Origin: Anoxybacteroides rupiense
GTDB taxonomy: Bacteria; Bacillota; Bacilli; Bacillales; Anoxybacillaceae
Length of the DNA stretch: 46,125 nt
Assembly: GCF_014196195.1 (NCBI RefSeq)
Contig: NZ_JACIDF010000007.1
Location: 155,640-201,764 of the forward strand
Direction of reading: 5' to 3'
A model generated the notes under the pieces. It was not told where the DNA came from and ran no database searches. It saw only the letters and a program-made list of their open reading frames with translations. Below are positions 9,356-18,278 of this stretch, piece by piece. A program made the position numbers and the translations under genes. Position 1 is the first letter of the stretch. Every line of letters starts with the position of its first letter.

Positions 9356-9592
9356 ATGATGGTAGGAGTAGGACAACAAGCTTTGTTAAGCATTATTTCC
9401 CATCTTGTGTTTATGGCTATTACATGGTGGGTACTGCAAGGAGTACATATTGAAAAGCTCTTGAAGCCGAATCGCATCATTCAAGCTCGCTTATTTTACA
9501 TACTATTGACCATTGCGATCGGTTCGACTGTCAGCAATTTTTTCCTTGATTATTTTCTTTGGTCGAAGCAACTGCCATTCCTTTTTCAATAA
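9356..9592 (+). CDS. ywzB: DUF1146 family small membrane protein (YwzB-like)
   Basis: A 78-residue protein with two hydrophobic segments (about 8-28 and 47-66). Length, the central WWVLQGVHIEKLLKP and the position between nuo and ywmB-murA match the DUF1146/YwzB family conserved in Bacillaceae. The biochemical role is unknown. An AAAGGAG site precedes the start; ATG codons at 9356 and 9359 are both possible. The 279 bases upstream hold only the nuo-end hairpin and no other gene I can support. Confidence 0.85.
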   Translation: MMVGVGQQALLSIISHLVFMAITWWVLQGVHIEKLLKPNRIIQARLFYILLTIAIGSTVSNFFLDYFLWSKQLPFLFQ

Positions 9593-9715
9593 AGAAGAGG
9601 CGTTGCGTTTTTTGTCAAAAAGGAAAAAATCTCTTTGTGATTTTGTCGACCGTTTTTGTGTATGTTCACTTCCAATCTGGCAACAATAAAAGCTAAGGAG
9701 AGGAAGTGAAACGGG

Positions 9716-10468
9716 ATGATAAAGAGAAAAAATATGATCATGCTGGCAATGGCATTTGCCGTACTCATGATCATGTATCAATATTCTATCGGTGAAGCAA
9801 AGGGGAATGAGCCGCTACAAGAAATAAGAACAATGGCTCATGTTTTACAAGAAAATGGTGCGTCGATCCAACAATGGACCATTTACACAAGGGAGTATGC
9901 CCAAGTTATTGAAAATGATTCAGCGTTTTTAAAAAAAGCCAATGAATTAAAGCGAAAATTCCCAGCGTTTCGCTGGGTGATGGAATCAGATCAGCATGTT
10001 CAGAAAGTGACAGGCACGTATGAACATTCCTCCATGCAAGAAAAAATTCAACTCGTTACTACCGTTGCAAATGAAAAGCCCCAAACGTATATCCTCTATG
10101 AGCTAAAAGGATTTGGTTGGAGCGAACAAGTATGGGAAAAAATCAGTAGCACCATCAGACAAAAGTCATCTAAACTCTTTATGAAACAGCCGGTATTTTT
10201 CTCTTGTGTAAAAGGGGAATTCAATGATAAGATGGAAGGTGTTTTGTTAAAACAAGCTTACCATCTTTTACATGAATTCAACGCAACGCCTGTTGAGGCG
10301 CTTAAGGAAGGGACGTTTGTTTCCGTATCTGCATATACTGGGCAGTGGGAGAACGTTCTTCCAACCAAAACACATCCAATGAATATTCAGCTAGCTCTCA
10401 GACAGACAGGATTGGGCGGTCAGACGACTGTTGTCGTTGGAACCCCAATTATTACAATTGAATATTAA
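9716..10468 (+). CDS. ywmB: YwmB family protein
   Basis: 250 residues starting with a hydrophobic export or anchor segment (about 6-24), then a soluble domain assumed to lie outside the membrane. Length, sequence pattern and position directly before murA match YwmB (DUF1779), sometimes labelled TATA-box binding-like from fold resemblance only. The function is not established. An AAGGAGAGGAAGTG site precedes the ATG. The stop is 31 bases before the murA start, so the two are probably cotranscribed. Confidence 0.87.
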   Translation: MIKRKNMIMLAMAFAVLMIMYQYSIGEAKGNEPLQEIRTMAHVLQENGASIQQWTIYTREYAQVIENDSAFLKKANELKRKFPAFRWVMESDQHVQKVTGTYEHSSMQEKIQLVTTVANEKPQTYILYELKGFGWSEQVWEKISSTIRQKSSKLFMKQPVFFSCVKGEFNDKMEGVLLKQAYHLLHEFNATPVEALKEGTFVSVSAYTGQWENVLPTKTHPMNIQLALRQTGLGGQTTVVVGTPIITIEY

Positions 10469-10499
10469 TATAGAGAAATTGGACGCGGAGGGGAATACC

Positions 10500-11804
10500 T
10501 TGGAAAAAATCATCGTCCGTGGCGGGAACCGGTTGAGCGGCACTGTGCGAGTAGAAGGAGCAAAAAATGCCGTTTTGCCTGTTATCGCTGCAACTTTATT
10601 AGCAAGTGAAGGCAAAAGTGTAATTCATGATGTTCCTGCTCTCTCCGATGTATATACAATCAATGAGGTGCTGCGTTACTTAAACGCAGAAGTCAGCATG
10701 GAAGGAAATCAAGTGACTGTAGATGCATCCCGAGAGCTCAAGTTAGAAGCCCCGTTTGAATATGTGCGTAAAATGCGAGCCTCTGTTCTTGTGATGGGAC
10801 CGCTGCTTGCGCGAAACGGCCGGGCTCGCGTCGCGTTGCCGGGCGGCTGTGCGATTGGTTCGCGCCCGATTGATCAGCATCTAAAAGGATTTGAAGCGAT
10901 GGGCGCTTCTGTCAAGGTTGGCAATGGCTTTATTGATGCAGAGGTAACCGGGCGGCTGCGCGGAGCGAAAATTTACTTGGATTTTCCGAGCGTTGGAGCG
11001 ACGGAAAATATCATGATGGCCGCCGTATTGGCTGAAGGAACCACAGTGATTGAAAACTGTGCGAAGGAACCGGAAATCGTCGATTTAGCTAACTTTTTGA
11101 ATGCGATGGGCGCAAAGGTAAGAGGAGCCGGTACCGGAACGATTCGAATTGAAGGAGTTTCTGAATTGCAAGGGGCTGTGCATACAGTGATTCCGGATCG
11201 GATTGAAGCAGGTACGTTTATGGTTGCTGCTGCGATTACAGGTGGAAATGTTTTGGTGCAAGGAGCTGTTCCAGAGCATTTAAGCTCATTAATAGCGAAA
11301 ATGGAAGAAATGGGTGTGACCATTATCGAAGAAGAAAATGGCCTTCGTGTGATCGGTCCCGAAAAGCTGAAAGCAGTTGATATTAAAACCATGCCGCACC
11401 CAGGTTTCCCGACCGATATGCAATCGCAAATGATGGCCTTATTATTGAAAGCCGAAGGCACGAGCATGATTACCGAAACGGTATTCGAAAATCGTTTTAT
11501 GCATGTAGAAGAATTTCGCCGGATGAATGCGGACATCAAAATTGAAGGACGCTCGGTCATTATGAATGGCCCTTGCCGCTTGCAAGGGGCAGAAGTAGCG
11601 GCGACTGATTTGCGCGCTGCCGCTGCGTTGATTTTGGCAGGACTTGCGGCTGAAGGGTATACGCGTGTGACGGAGTTAAAGCATTTAGACCGCGGCTATG
11701 TCCGTTTCCATGAAAAGCTGGCGGCTCTTGGCGCAGACATCGAGCGTGTTCGTGAACAGGAGTCCACAGTGAATGAAGAGAAGCTAACGGACTTGAATAT
11801 TTGA
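10500..11804 (+). CDS. murA: UDP-N-acetylglucosamine 1-carboxyvinyltransferase
   Basis: Cytoplasmic enzyme that transfers enolpyruvate from PEP to UDP-GlcNAc, the first committed step of peptidoglycan synthesis. 434 residues from a TTG start ([20 protein letters not shown]) preceded by GGAGGGG; the frame is open upstream to 10431 inside ywmB, which I reject as too long. The PEP-binding catalytic cysteine is in [16 protein letters not shown], and KNA near residue 20 is the conserved substrate-binding Lys-Asn. The position next to spoIID fits the MurAA-type copy of Bacillus. A strong terminator follows. Confidence 0.95.
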   Translation: MEKIIVRGGNRLSGTVRVEGAKNAVLPVIAATLLASEGKSVIHDVPALSDVYTINEVLRYLNAEVSMEGNQVTVDASRELKLEAPFEYVRKMRASVLVMGPLLARNGRARVALPGGCAIGSRPIDQHLKGFEAMGASVKVGNGFIDAEVTGRLRGAKIYLDFPSVGATENIMMAAVLAEGTTVIENCAKEPEIVDLANFLNAMGAKVRGAGTGTIRIEGVSELQGAVHTVIPDRIEAGTFMVAAAITGGNVLVQGAVPEHLSSLIAKMEEMGVTIIEEENGLRVIGPEKLKAVDIKTMPHPGFPTDMQSQMMALLLKAEGTSMITETVFENRFMHVEEFRRMNADIKIEGRSVIMNGPCRLQGAEVAATDLRAAAALILAGLAAEGYTRVTELKHLDRGYVRFHEKLAALGADIERVREQESTVNEEKLTDLNI

Positions 11805-11807
11805 AGC

Positions 11808-11859
11808 AAAAAACGACCGTCAGCTACAGCTTACGTAGTGAAAGGTCGTTTTTATTTTT
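11808..11859 (+). terminator. intrinsic terminator of murA
   Basis: The stem arms AAAAACGACC and GGTCGTTTTT are followed by ATTTTT. This is a canonical Rho-independent terminator starting four bases after the murA stop. Confidence 0.9.
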
Positions 11860-11906
11860 GACGGAAATCGACATCGGACTGTTGTCAGCTTCGTTCAAAC
11901 AATTTG

Positions 11907-11935
11907 TCATATATACTTGTCCAAGCCCATACATT
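11907..11935 (+). promoter_or_regulatory. sigma-E-type promoter of spoIID
   Basis: TCATATA (11907-11913) and CATACATT (11928-11935) are separated by 14 bases. This matches the mother-cell sigma-E consensus (KMATATT, N14, CATACAMT) closely and lies about 65 bases before the spoIID ATG, as expected for a sigma-E-dependent engulfment gene. Confidence 0.75.
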
Positions 11936-11950
11936 ATGTAATAACGAGCA

Positions 11951-11968
11951 CGCAAGCAGCTGCTTGCG
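11951..11968. repeat. 18-bp perfect palindrome in the spoIID leader
   Basis: CGCAAGCAGCTGCTTGCG lies between the sigma-E promoter and the spoIID ribosome site. It could be a protein-binding site or a 5' hairpin. No U-run follows, so it is not a terminator. Confidence 0.5.
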
Positions 11969-12000
11969 CTTGAAAATTGGATATTGGAGGGCTCGGGAAA

Positions 12001-13035
12001 ATGAAACGTGTAAAACTACTAATCGTACTAGCTTCTCTATTATTGATTGTGGTTCTGCTGATCCCGACACTGCTCGTCATTCCATTTACCGACAAGGTAG
12101 ACGGAACGTTGGCGGAGGAGCTTCGAAAGCAGTCCATTTCTACAGAGCAAGAAAAGCCGAAAGGTACAACAGGTCCTCATGTGGAGGTAGCGGTATATCG
12201 GAGCAAGGAGAAACAAATCGAGCATATTCCGCTTGAACAGTATGTCATCGGTGTTGTCGCAGCTGAAATGCCTGCTGATTTTGAATTAGAAGCACTCAAG
12301 GCGCAGGCGTTGGCAGCAAGAACGTATATTGTCAAGCAGATGTTGAACGATCAGCCGATTAGCCTGCCAAAGGGAGCAAATGTGACGGACACGGTGATGC
12401 ACCAAGTTTATTACAGCGACGATGAACTTAAACGGCTATGGGGAGCCGATTATAATTGGAAAATCAAGAAAATCACAGAAGCTGTTCAAGCGACAGAAGG
12501 ACAGATTGTCACGTACAATAACGTTCCTATCGAGGCGTCTTTTTTTTCCACAAGTAACGGGTATACAGAAAACTCAGAAGCCTATTGGGGGAATGCTTTT
12601 CCGTACTTAAAGAGCGTAGCGAGTCCCTGGGATAAAGATTCTCCAAAATTTTATAATCAAACAGCGATGTCCGTTTCCGAATTTGAACAAAAGCTAGGTG
12701 TGACGCTTCCGAAAGACGGTTCAGTCGGTAATTTGCTAGGACGTACACCAGGAAAGCGAGTCGAGGCTGTTCAAATCAATGGAAAAAAACTGACAGGAAG
12801 AGAAGTGCGAGAGAGATTAGGATTAAAATCAACCGACTTTACGTGGATGCGCAAAGGAAACGAGATTATCATTACCACGAAAGGGTATGGACATGGAGTA
12901 GGCATGAGCCAATATGGGGCTAATTTTATGGCGAAAACAGGGAAAACATATGATGAAATTATCAAATATTACTACCGCGGGGTAAGCATTTCTTCTGCGA
13001 CTGCCTTTTTAAACAAATTAACCGCGAAAAAATAA
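12001..13035 (+). CDS. spoIID: stage II sporulation protein D
   Basis: Membrane-anchored lytic transglycosylase of the DMP engulfment machine, which degrades septal peptidoglycan. 344 residues: one N-terminal transmembrane segment (about 5-28), then the SpoIID/LytB domain. Visible features are EQYVIGVVAAEMPADFELEA, with the catalytic-type Glu, QALAARTYIV, and the C-terminal GYGHGVGMSQYGA. GGAGGG is nine bases before the ATG; an upstream TTG at 11977 is less likely. It is a single-gene unit between its sigma-E promoter and its own terminator. Confidence 0.95.
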   Translation: MKRVKLLIVLASLLLIVVLLIPTLLVIPFTDKVDGTLAEELRKQSISTEQEKPKGTTGPHVEVAVYRSKEKQIEHIPLEQYVIGVVAAEMPADFELEALKAQALAARTYIVKQMLNDQPISLPKGANVTDTVMHQVYYSDDELKRLWGADYNWKIKKITEAVQATEGQIVTYNNVPIEASFFSTSNGYTENSEAYWGNAFPYLKSVASPWDKDSPKFYNQTAMSVSEFEQKLGVTLPKDGSVGNLLGRTPGKRVEAVQINGKKLTGREVRERLGLKSTDFTWMRKGNEIIITTKGYGHGVGMSQYGANFMAKTGKTYDEIIKYYYRGVSISSATAFLNKLTAKK

Positions 13036-13060
13036 ACCATCGATTCGCATTCAAAGCCTA

Positions 13061-13114
13061 AAAAGATCCATTCATTTGCGACTCATTCATGGGGGAATGG
13101 GTCTTTTCTTTTTG
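13061..13114 (+). terminator. intrinsic terminator of spoIID
   Basis: A 13-bp stem (AAAAGATCCATTC with GAATGGGTCTTTT, one G-T pair) is followed by CTTTTT. It begins 25 bases after the spoIID stop. Confidence 0.85.
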
Positions 13115-13223
13115 GTGTTGATCGCATAGACGAAACGGTTTCGGCTTCAGGTTTACAGAGCTTCTTTTTTTATGTATAAAAAGCGATTCTTTTCAAAAAA
13201 TAAACGAAAAAATGTTTTTTGAT

Positions 13224-13253
13224 GTATAGATTTTCCTCTTTCTGTTCAAAATG
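13224..13253 (+). promoter_or_regulatory. sigma-F-type promoter of spoIIQ
   Basis: GTATA (13224-13228), a 15-base spacer, then GTTCAAAATG (13244-13253) fits the forespore sigma-F pattern GYATA, N15, GGNNANAMTR with one mismatch. The leader would be very short, since the GAGGTGAT ribosome site starts about seven bases later. A weaker similar pair lies at 13174-13203. Confidence 0.6.
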
Positions 13254-13272
13254 GTTGCTGAGGTGATGAACA

Positions 13273-14199
13273 ATGAGAGAGGAAGAAAAGAAACAACCTT
13301 CTCCAATGAAACCAAGTTTAAAACGCGTGTTGCGCAAGCGTTGGGTATTTCCTGCTGTATATTTAACGAGTGCCGCAGTGATTCTAGCCGGAGTGCTTTG
13401 GTTCCAAAGCAATCATGATGAGCAGTCGCAAAAAGATGAATATGAATACAGCCAAGATGCTCCAGGAACTTCTTATAACGAGAACGATTCCATTCCGGTC
13501 AACGAATCTGTCGAACACATCTCAATGCCAGTTCTTGATCCGAACGCTGTCGAAGTCAAAACGCCTTTCTATGATTATGCCGCATCGAAAGAAGAACAAG
13601 AAGCAGCTCTCGTCTTTTATAATAATACGTATTATCCAAACCACGGCATTGACCTTGTAATGAAAGACGGAAAAGAGTTTGAGGTGACCGCTTCTTTAAG
13701 CGGTACAGTGACAACAGCGAAAAAGGATCCGATTTTAGGCTATGTGGTAGAAATCGATCATGATAATGGCGTGGTAACGGTTTATCAATCATTAGCCGAT
13801 CTACAAGTAAAAGAAGGCGACACCGTGAAGCAAGGTGAAGTGATTGGGAAGGCCGGACAAAGCCAGTTTAACCAAGAAGCGGGCACTCACGTTCATTTCG
13901 AAATTCGGAAAGATGGAAAAACGGTCAATCCGCTTGACTATGTAGACAAGCCTGTGACATCCTTAACGGAATCCAACGCAGCGGAACAAAATGACAAACA
14001 GCAAACAGAAAATCAATCGGAAAACAATCAACTAAATAACCAATCTCAAAGCGACCAGCAAAATAATCAGGCACCAAGTGAACAAAACCAAAGTGAACAA
14101 TCACAATCTAATGACCAATCAACAACAGATGAGAATAGCACGAATCAAGATTCTTCTTACAAAACGCCTGATTCCTCAATCGGAATGGCGCGAACATAA
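13273..14199 (+). CDS. spoIIQ: stage II sporulation protein Q (LytM/M23-like)
   Basis: Forespore membrane protein that binds SpoIIIAH across the septum to form the engulfment channel. 308 residues: basic N-terminus, one transmembrane segment (about 25-45), an M23/LytM domain (about 110-235), and a tail of about 70 residues very rich in Gln, Asn and Ser. HVHFEI keeps the HxH motif. At the first zinc site the sequence is YYPNHGIDL: Asn sits four residues before the Asp where peptidases have His, and the His is shifted by one. The domain may thus be catalytically weak or dead, as known for some SpoIIQ proteins. Confidence 0.93.
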   Translation: MREEEKKQPSPMKPSLKRVLRKRWVFPAVYLTSAAVILAGVLWFQSNHDEQSQKDEYEYSQDAPGTSYNENDSIPVNESVEHISMPVLDPNAVEVKTPFYDYAASKEEQEAALVFYNNTYYPNHGIDLVMKDGKEFEVTASLSGTVTTAKKDPILGYVVEIDHDNGVVTVYQSLADLQVKEGDTVKQGEVIGKAGQSQFNQEAGTHVHFEIRKDGKTVNPLDYVDKPVTSLTESNAAEQNDKQQTENQSENNQLNNQSQSDQQNNQAPSEQNQSEQSQSNDQSTTDENSTNQDSSYKTPDSSIGMART

Positions 14200-14294
14200 G
14201 GGAAAGGCCGTCTGAACCGCTCTCTTTTGATTCGATGAAATATCTCCTTTACGATCATGGGCGTCGAAGAGGAAGCGAGCAGATGGTATGAAAT

Positions 14295-14331
14295 AAGCGG
14301 TACGAGCGATGAAATCGCCGTACCGCTTTTT
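14295..14331. terminator. bidirectional terminator between spoIIQ and the minus-strand gene
   Basis: AAGCGGTACG (14295-14304) and CGTACCGCTT (14319-14328) form a 10-bp stem followed by TTTT on the plus strand. The minus-strand BsuPI-like gene ends at 14330, so the same hairpin can serve both convergent genes. Confidence 0.75.
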
Positions 14332-14803
14332 AGTTGACAGAAAAAGACATGGTCGCTTTCGCCTCAGGCCATTGCGGGTCAGCCAACCACCACGTAATGG
14401 TATACTGTCCTTTTGGAAGCGGAGGCAATAGGTTGCGAAATGATAGTTCTTCCCCTTGCTTGAGAATGCGTTCCTCATATACGGGAGTAAACATCTTTCC
14501 ATCACTGAATTGGAAAAATTTTTTTCCGTTGCGATACAAGATATAATCGTATGTTTGGCTGCTTGTAAAGGTCACCTTTTGTTCACGCTCTGTTTGATTT
14601 TTGACGCTAAATATGAAAAGATAACGCCCGTTTTGTTTTTGATAAGTCAACGATGGCTCAAGTGTGCCGGCGACGATGCGATGCTGTGGACCTTCCTCTC
14701 GCTGTTTGGCGATAGAGGGGATTGTCTCATTCCAAGGCGTCCATGCGATGCTTAGGATCAGGATGGACAGCAGCACACCAACGGCTTTTTTCTGCAGATT
14801 CAT
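14330..14803 (-). CDS. BsuPI-like domain protein, exported or anchored
   Basis: 157 residues. A hydrophobic N-terminal segment (about 7-22) suggests export or a membrane anchor. The rest is a beta-rich domain with the pattern of the intracellular proteinase inhibitor BsuPI family (YLFIFSVKNQTEREQKVTFTSSQTYDYILYRNG-type strands, then a GQYTITWWL end). The family name comes from a Bacillus subtilis inhibitor, but many relatives are exported and not characterised. AAGGCGGTG precedes the ATG. It is convergent with spoIIQ. The label is by pattern and the substrate is unknown. Confidence 0.75.
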   Translation of the reverse strand: MNLQKKAVGVLLSILILSIAWTPWNETIPSIAKQREEGPQHRIVAGTLEPSLTYQKQNGRYLFIFSVKNQTEREQKVTFTSSQTYDYILYRNGKKFFQFSDGKMFTPVYEERILKQGEELSFRNLLPPLPKGQYTITWWLADPQWPEAKATMSFSVN

Positions 14804-14864
14804 CTTTTCACCGCCTTTTTAGTTGATTTAATTATGTTATTCCCCATCTTATTGCAAAAAAATA

Positions 14865-14893
14865 GCATATCTGTACCATTTCCTTAATAAAAT
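14865..14893 (+). promoter_or_regulatory. possible sigma-E promoter of spoIIID
   Basis: GCATATC (14865-14871), 14 bases, then AATAAAAT (14886-14893) resembles the sigma-E consensus, six of eight at -10. It lies about 165 bases before spoIIID, which is mother-cell specific in Bacillus. No better candidate was found in the gap. Confidence 0.4.
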
Positions 14894-15060
14894 GTTACAA
14901 ACTTATCAACTAACGGGAGTGTTTGAGGTGGGGATCGTCCATAACAGCAGGAATAAAGCCTAGGATGCTTTCGAATTGAACAAGAAGAAGTGCTTTTGAT
15001 CAACCACGAAGCGAGTCTCATTTCACACTTCTCACATCCAATTTAGGGAGGGCGAGTGGT

Positions 15061-15318
15061 GTGCACGATTACATCAAAGAGCGTACTATCAAGATTGGAA
15101 AGTATATCGTGGAGACGAGAAAAACCGTTCGCGTCATCGCGAAAGAATTTGGCGTTTCCAAAAGTACTGTTCATAAAGACTTAACGGAGCGGCTTCCAGA
15201 AATTAATCCGGAGCTTGCCAATGAAGTCAAAGAAATTCTCGATTATCATAAATCGATTCGTCATTTGCGTGGGGGGGAAGCAACGAAGAAAAAATATAAG
15301 AAAGAAACGATTCAATAA
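15061..15318 (+). CDS. spoIIID: sporulation transcriptional regulator SpoIIID
   Basis: Mother-cell DNA-binding protein of 85 residues that both activates and represses sigma-E genes and helps switch to sigma-K. The helix-turn-helix is clear at about 22-45 (VRVIAKEFGVSKSTVHKDL), followed by the basic C-terminus (KKKYKKE). The GTG start follows AGGGAGGGCGAG. It lies directly before mbl, as in Bacillus subtilis. Confidence 0.95.
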   Translation: MHDYIKERTIKIGKYIVETRKTVRVIAKEFGVSKSTVHKDLTERLPEINPELANEVKEILDYHKSIRHLRGGEATKKKYKKETIQ

Positions 15319-15431
15319 ATCTGGGTCTTCCTTGCTTTCAAATTTCGTAAAAATAGTATCAGTTTCCTATCTTCCTATGATAAAATAATCAATTAGGAGC
15401 AATTCGATGGATTGAAGCAAGGAGGAACCTA

Positions 15432-16436
15432 ATGATGTTTGCGAGAGATATCGGTATTGATCTCGGTACAGCGAACGTATTAATTTACGTAAAGGGCAAA
15501 GGGATCGTGCTGAACGAGCCGTCCGTTGTGGCAATTGATACGAATACGAACAAGGTATTGGCGGTTGGGGAGGAAGCACGACGAATGGTAGGGCGTACCC
15601 CTGGGAATATCGTTGCCATTCGGCCGCTCAAAGACGGTGTCATTGCCGATTTTGACATTACCGAGGCGATGCTAAAACATTTCTTAAACAAGCTTGATTT
15701 AAAAGGATTTTTTGCGAAGCCGCGCATTTTAATTTGCTGCCCGACGAATATTACTTCTGTCGAACGAAAGGCCATTAAAGAAGCGGCAGAAAAAAGCGGC
15801 GGCAAAAAAGTGTATTTGGAAGAGGAACCAAAAGTCGCGGCGATTGGCGCCGGCATGGATATTTTCCAGCCGTACGGCAATATGGTCGTCGATATTGGCG
15901 GTGGCACAACCGATATCGCCGTTCTTTCGATGGGAGATATCGTCACCGCCTCTTCGATTAAGATGGCGGGGGACAAGTTTGATATCGAAATTTTAAACTA
16001 TATCAAACGGACGTACAAGCTATTAATCGGAGAGCGCACGGCGGAAGAAATTAAAATGAAAGTGGCAACTGTATTCCCAGGTGCACGCGCAGAAGAAATC
16101 GATATTCGCGGCCGTGATCTTGTTACAGGATTGCCGCGTACGATTACGGTTCGTTCAGCTGAAATTGAAAAGGCGCTGCATGAGCCGGTTGCTGTCATTG
16201 TCCAAGCGGCCAAAAGTGTTTTAGAGCGTACGCCGCCTGAATTGTCGGCAGACATTATCGACCGCGGAGTGATTTTAACGGGCGGAGGCGCGCTTTTACA
16301 CGGAATCGATCAGCTGTTATCCGAAGAATTAAAGATACCGGTATTAGTGGCCGAAAATCCAATGGATTGTGTAGCCATCGGAACCGGTATTATGCTCGAC
16401 AATATCGATCGCGTGCCGAAGCGAAACTTTGTATAA
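15432..16436 (+). CDS. mbl: MreB-like actin homologue Mbl
   Basis: Membrane-associated actin-like ATPase that directs lateral-wall synthesis. 334 residues with the actin-fold motifs DIGIDLGTANVLIYVKGKG (phosphate 1), VVDIGGGTTDIAVLSMG (phosphate 2) and GVILTGGGALLHGID (adenosine). Position after spoIIID and before flhO-flhP identifies it as Mbl rather than MreB or MreBH. AAGGAGG precedes the double ATG. A terminator follows 13 bases after the stop. Confidence 0.93.
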   Translation: MMFARDIGIDLGTANVLIYVKGKGIVLNEPSVVAIDTNTNKVLAVGEEARRMVGRTPGNIVAIRPLKDGVIADFDITEAMLKHFLNKLDLKGFFAKPRILICCPTNITSVERKAIKEAAEKSGGKKVYLEEEPKVAAIGAGMDIFQPYGNMVVDIGGGTTDIAVLSMGDIVTASSIKMAGDKFDIEILNYIKRTYKLLIGERTAEEIKMKVATVFPGARAEEIDIRGRDLVTGLPRTITVRSAEIEKALHEPVAVIVQAAKSVLERTPPELSADIIDRGVILTGGGALLHGIDQLLSEELKIPVLVAENPMDCVAIGTGIMLDNIDRVPKRNFV

Positions 16437-16449
16437 CGGCATGCTATAC

Positions 16450-16493
16450 GCGAATAGGTAGTGTTTTTCTTCACGGTACCTATTCGCTTTTTC
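16450..16493 (+). terminator. intrinsic terminator of mbl
   Basis: The 11-bp arms GCGAATAGGTA (16450-16460) and TACCTATTCGC (16477-16487) are followed by TTTTTC. Confidence 0.9.
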
Positions 16494-16522
16494 ATTGGTT
16501 TGGCGTATAATAGGAGGTAAGT

Positions 16523-16546
16523 ATGGACATTGAACAAATGAGGTGA
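16523..16546 (+). CDS. possible leader peptide upstream of flhO (MDIEQMR)
   Basis: A seven-codon frame that starts with ATG after a consensus AGGAGG (16513). Its TGA lies within the GAGGTGA ribosome site of flhO. The arrangement would allow ribosomes leaving the peptide to enter flhO. Too short to assign by sequence; called only from signal quality and placement. Confidence 0.4.
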   Translation: MDIEQMR

Positions 16547-16552
16547 CAATCG

Positions 16553-17389
16553 TTGTTGCGCGGATTTTATACAGCTGCTGCCGGTATGCTAGCTGAGCAG
16601 CGCCGAGTGGAGATGCTAACAAACAATATCGCCAATGCCAATACGCCGGGGTATAAGGAAGACGAGGCCGCATTGCGCGCTTTTCCAGAGCTGTTGCTTT
16701 CACGGGTGCAGGAAACGACGACGCCAACAAGCGATCCCGCTTCACGGCTTCATCGTTCTCCGGTCGGCTCTATTCATACAGGCGTCTATATGCAGGAACT
16801 CATTCCGAATTTTTTGCAAGGGGATGTGAAAGAAACGGGGCAGCCTACCGATATCGCGTTAGTGGATGGGACGGTTCCGATCGATGCGCAAACGGGGATG
16901 AAGGGTGCGCTCTTTTTCGTTGTCCAAAACGCCAATGGCGACATCCGTTATACAAGAAACGGCAATTTTACGCTTGATGCCGAAGGCTATTTAACGACAA
17001 ATGAAGGCTATTATGTTCTTGATGAAAATAATCAGCGCATTCGTTTAAACGGAACGGATTTTGCAGTCGCTCCCGATGGGACGATTACGGAAAATAATGC
17101 TCGTGTCGCTCGCTTGAATGTGGCCTTTGCTGCTAATCCGAATACGGTTGTGAAAGAAGGAAACGGATTATTCCGCAACGATAATGGACCGCTGCCAAGC
17201 GCTGTCGACAATCCCAATGTTACATATGAACTGAAGCAACGTTTCCTCGAACGGTCAAATGTTGATGTCACTCGTACAATGACCGATATGCTCTCGGCTT
17301 ATCGTTCATTTGAAGCCAATCAAAAAATCTTGCAGGCATATGACCGAAGCATGGATAAGGCGGTAAATGAAATTGGCCGCCTCAAATAA
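16553..17389 (+). CDS. flhO: flagellar hook-basal body protein FlhO
   Basis: Axial flagellar protein of the FlgF/FlgG type, 278 residues, part of the rod in Bacillus. The N-terminal rod signature FYTAAAGMLAEQRRVEMLTNNIANANTPGYKE and the C-terminal helix (NVDVTRTMTDMLSAYRSFEANQKILQAYD) are both present. The start is a TTG (MLRGFYTA) behind GAGGTGAC; a second TTG follows it. It pairs with flhP, 24 bases downstream, as in Bacillus subtilis. No clear sigma-D promoter was found, so transcription may come from the weak TATAAT at 16506. Confidence 0.92.
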   Translation: MLRGFYTAAAGMLAEQRRVEMLTNNIANANTPGYKEDEAALRAFPELLLSRVQETTTPTSDPASRLHRSPVGSIHTGVYMQELIPNFLQGDVKETGQPTDIALVDGTVPIDAQTGMKGALFFVVQNANGDIRYTRNGNFTLDAEGYLTTNEGYYVLDENNQRIRLNGTDFAVAPDGTITENNARVARLNVAFAANPNTVVKEGNGLFRNDNGPLPSAVDNPNVTYELKQRFLERSNVDVTRTMTDMLSAYRSFEANQKILQAYDRSMDKAVNEIGRLK

Positions 17390-17413
17390 CGAGAGAGAAG
17401 AGAGGTAGGGCTT

Positions 17414-18262
17414 ATGCTGCGTTCGATGATCACAGCCGCTAACACGATGAATCAGCTTCAACAGCAGCTGGATGTCATCAGCCATAATATCACCAATAGC
17501 AATACACCGGGATTTAAGCGCCGTGAAACGAATTTTTCTGAGCTGCTGGTTCAGCAATTTACCAATTTGCCAAATGATCAAGCGAACCGCTTGACTCCTG
17601 CTGGTGTCCGCCGCGGTGTCGGCGCCAAGCTGGGTGAAACGAATCTTGTGCTAAAGCAAGGCGCCTTGATGCAAACAGGCCGTCCGCTAGATGTCGCCTT
17701 TGCTAAAGAAGGGCAGTTTTTTCGCGTTCTCATCAATCATCAAGATGGGACAAGCACGATTGGTTATACACGGGATGGGGCGTTTTACTTGAGTCCATCA
17801 GAAGCGGATCCAAATGAGCTTATGCTTGTGACAAGCGACGGGTATCCGGTTCTTGATCGAAACAATGAACCGATTCTTGTTCGCGACGGCTTTCAAAAGA
17901 TGACGATTACGAATACAGGCACAATCCAAGTCACAGACGCGAACGGAAATGTGTCGCAAACTGTAGAGCTAGGCGTAACGAGCATTTTGCGTCCGCAGCT
18001 ATTGCAGTCTATTGGCGATAATTTGTTGGCATTTCCGGATTTGGCGCAGCTGGGGGTAGGAGAAGCTGATGTGGCACAGGATATGATCGGCAACATGCGT
18101 TCACAAATTCATCTTCAACAAGGAGCGCTTGAGCAATCCAATGTCGACTTAGGAACGGAAATGACCGATTTGATGCTGACTCAACGCTCCTATCAAATGA
18201 ATGCGAAGTCCATCTCCATTTCGGACCAAATGCTTGGACTGATTAACGGAGTCCGCTCATAA
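17414..18262 (+). CDS. flhP: flagellar hook-basal body protein FlhP
   Basis: Second FlgF/FlgG-type rod protein, 282 residues and a paralogue of FlhO. The N-terminal signature is SMITAANTMNQLQQQLDVISHNITNSNTPGFKRRE and the C-terminal helix NVDLGTEMTDLMLTQRSYQMNAKSI. No signal peptide is seen, which fits export by the flagellar type III apparatus. GAGAGGTAGGG precedes the ATG. Cotranscribed with flhO and probably with the small gene that follows. Confidence 0.92.
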   Translation: MLRSMITAANTMNQLQQQLDVISHNITNSNTPGFKRRETNFSELLVQQFTNLPNDQANRLTPAGVRRGVGAKLGETNLVLKQGALMQTGRPLDVAFAKEGQFFRVLINHQDGTSTIGYTRDGAFYLSPSEADPNELMLVTSDGYPVLDRNNEPILVRDGFQKMTITNTGTIQVTDANGNVSQTVELGVTSILRPQLLQSIGDNLLAFPDLAQLGVGEADVAQDMIGNMRSQIHLQQGALEQSNVDLGTEMTDLMLTQRSYQMNAKSISISDQMLGLINGVRS

Positions 18263-18278
18263 TGAAGGAGATGAAGCG

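Noticed and set aside
10973-11560. 195-residue minus-strand open frame inside murA
   Set aside because: It is fully antisense to a well-supported gene, with Ser/Thr/Pro-rich composition typical of a shadow frame and no ribosome site.
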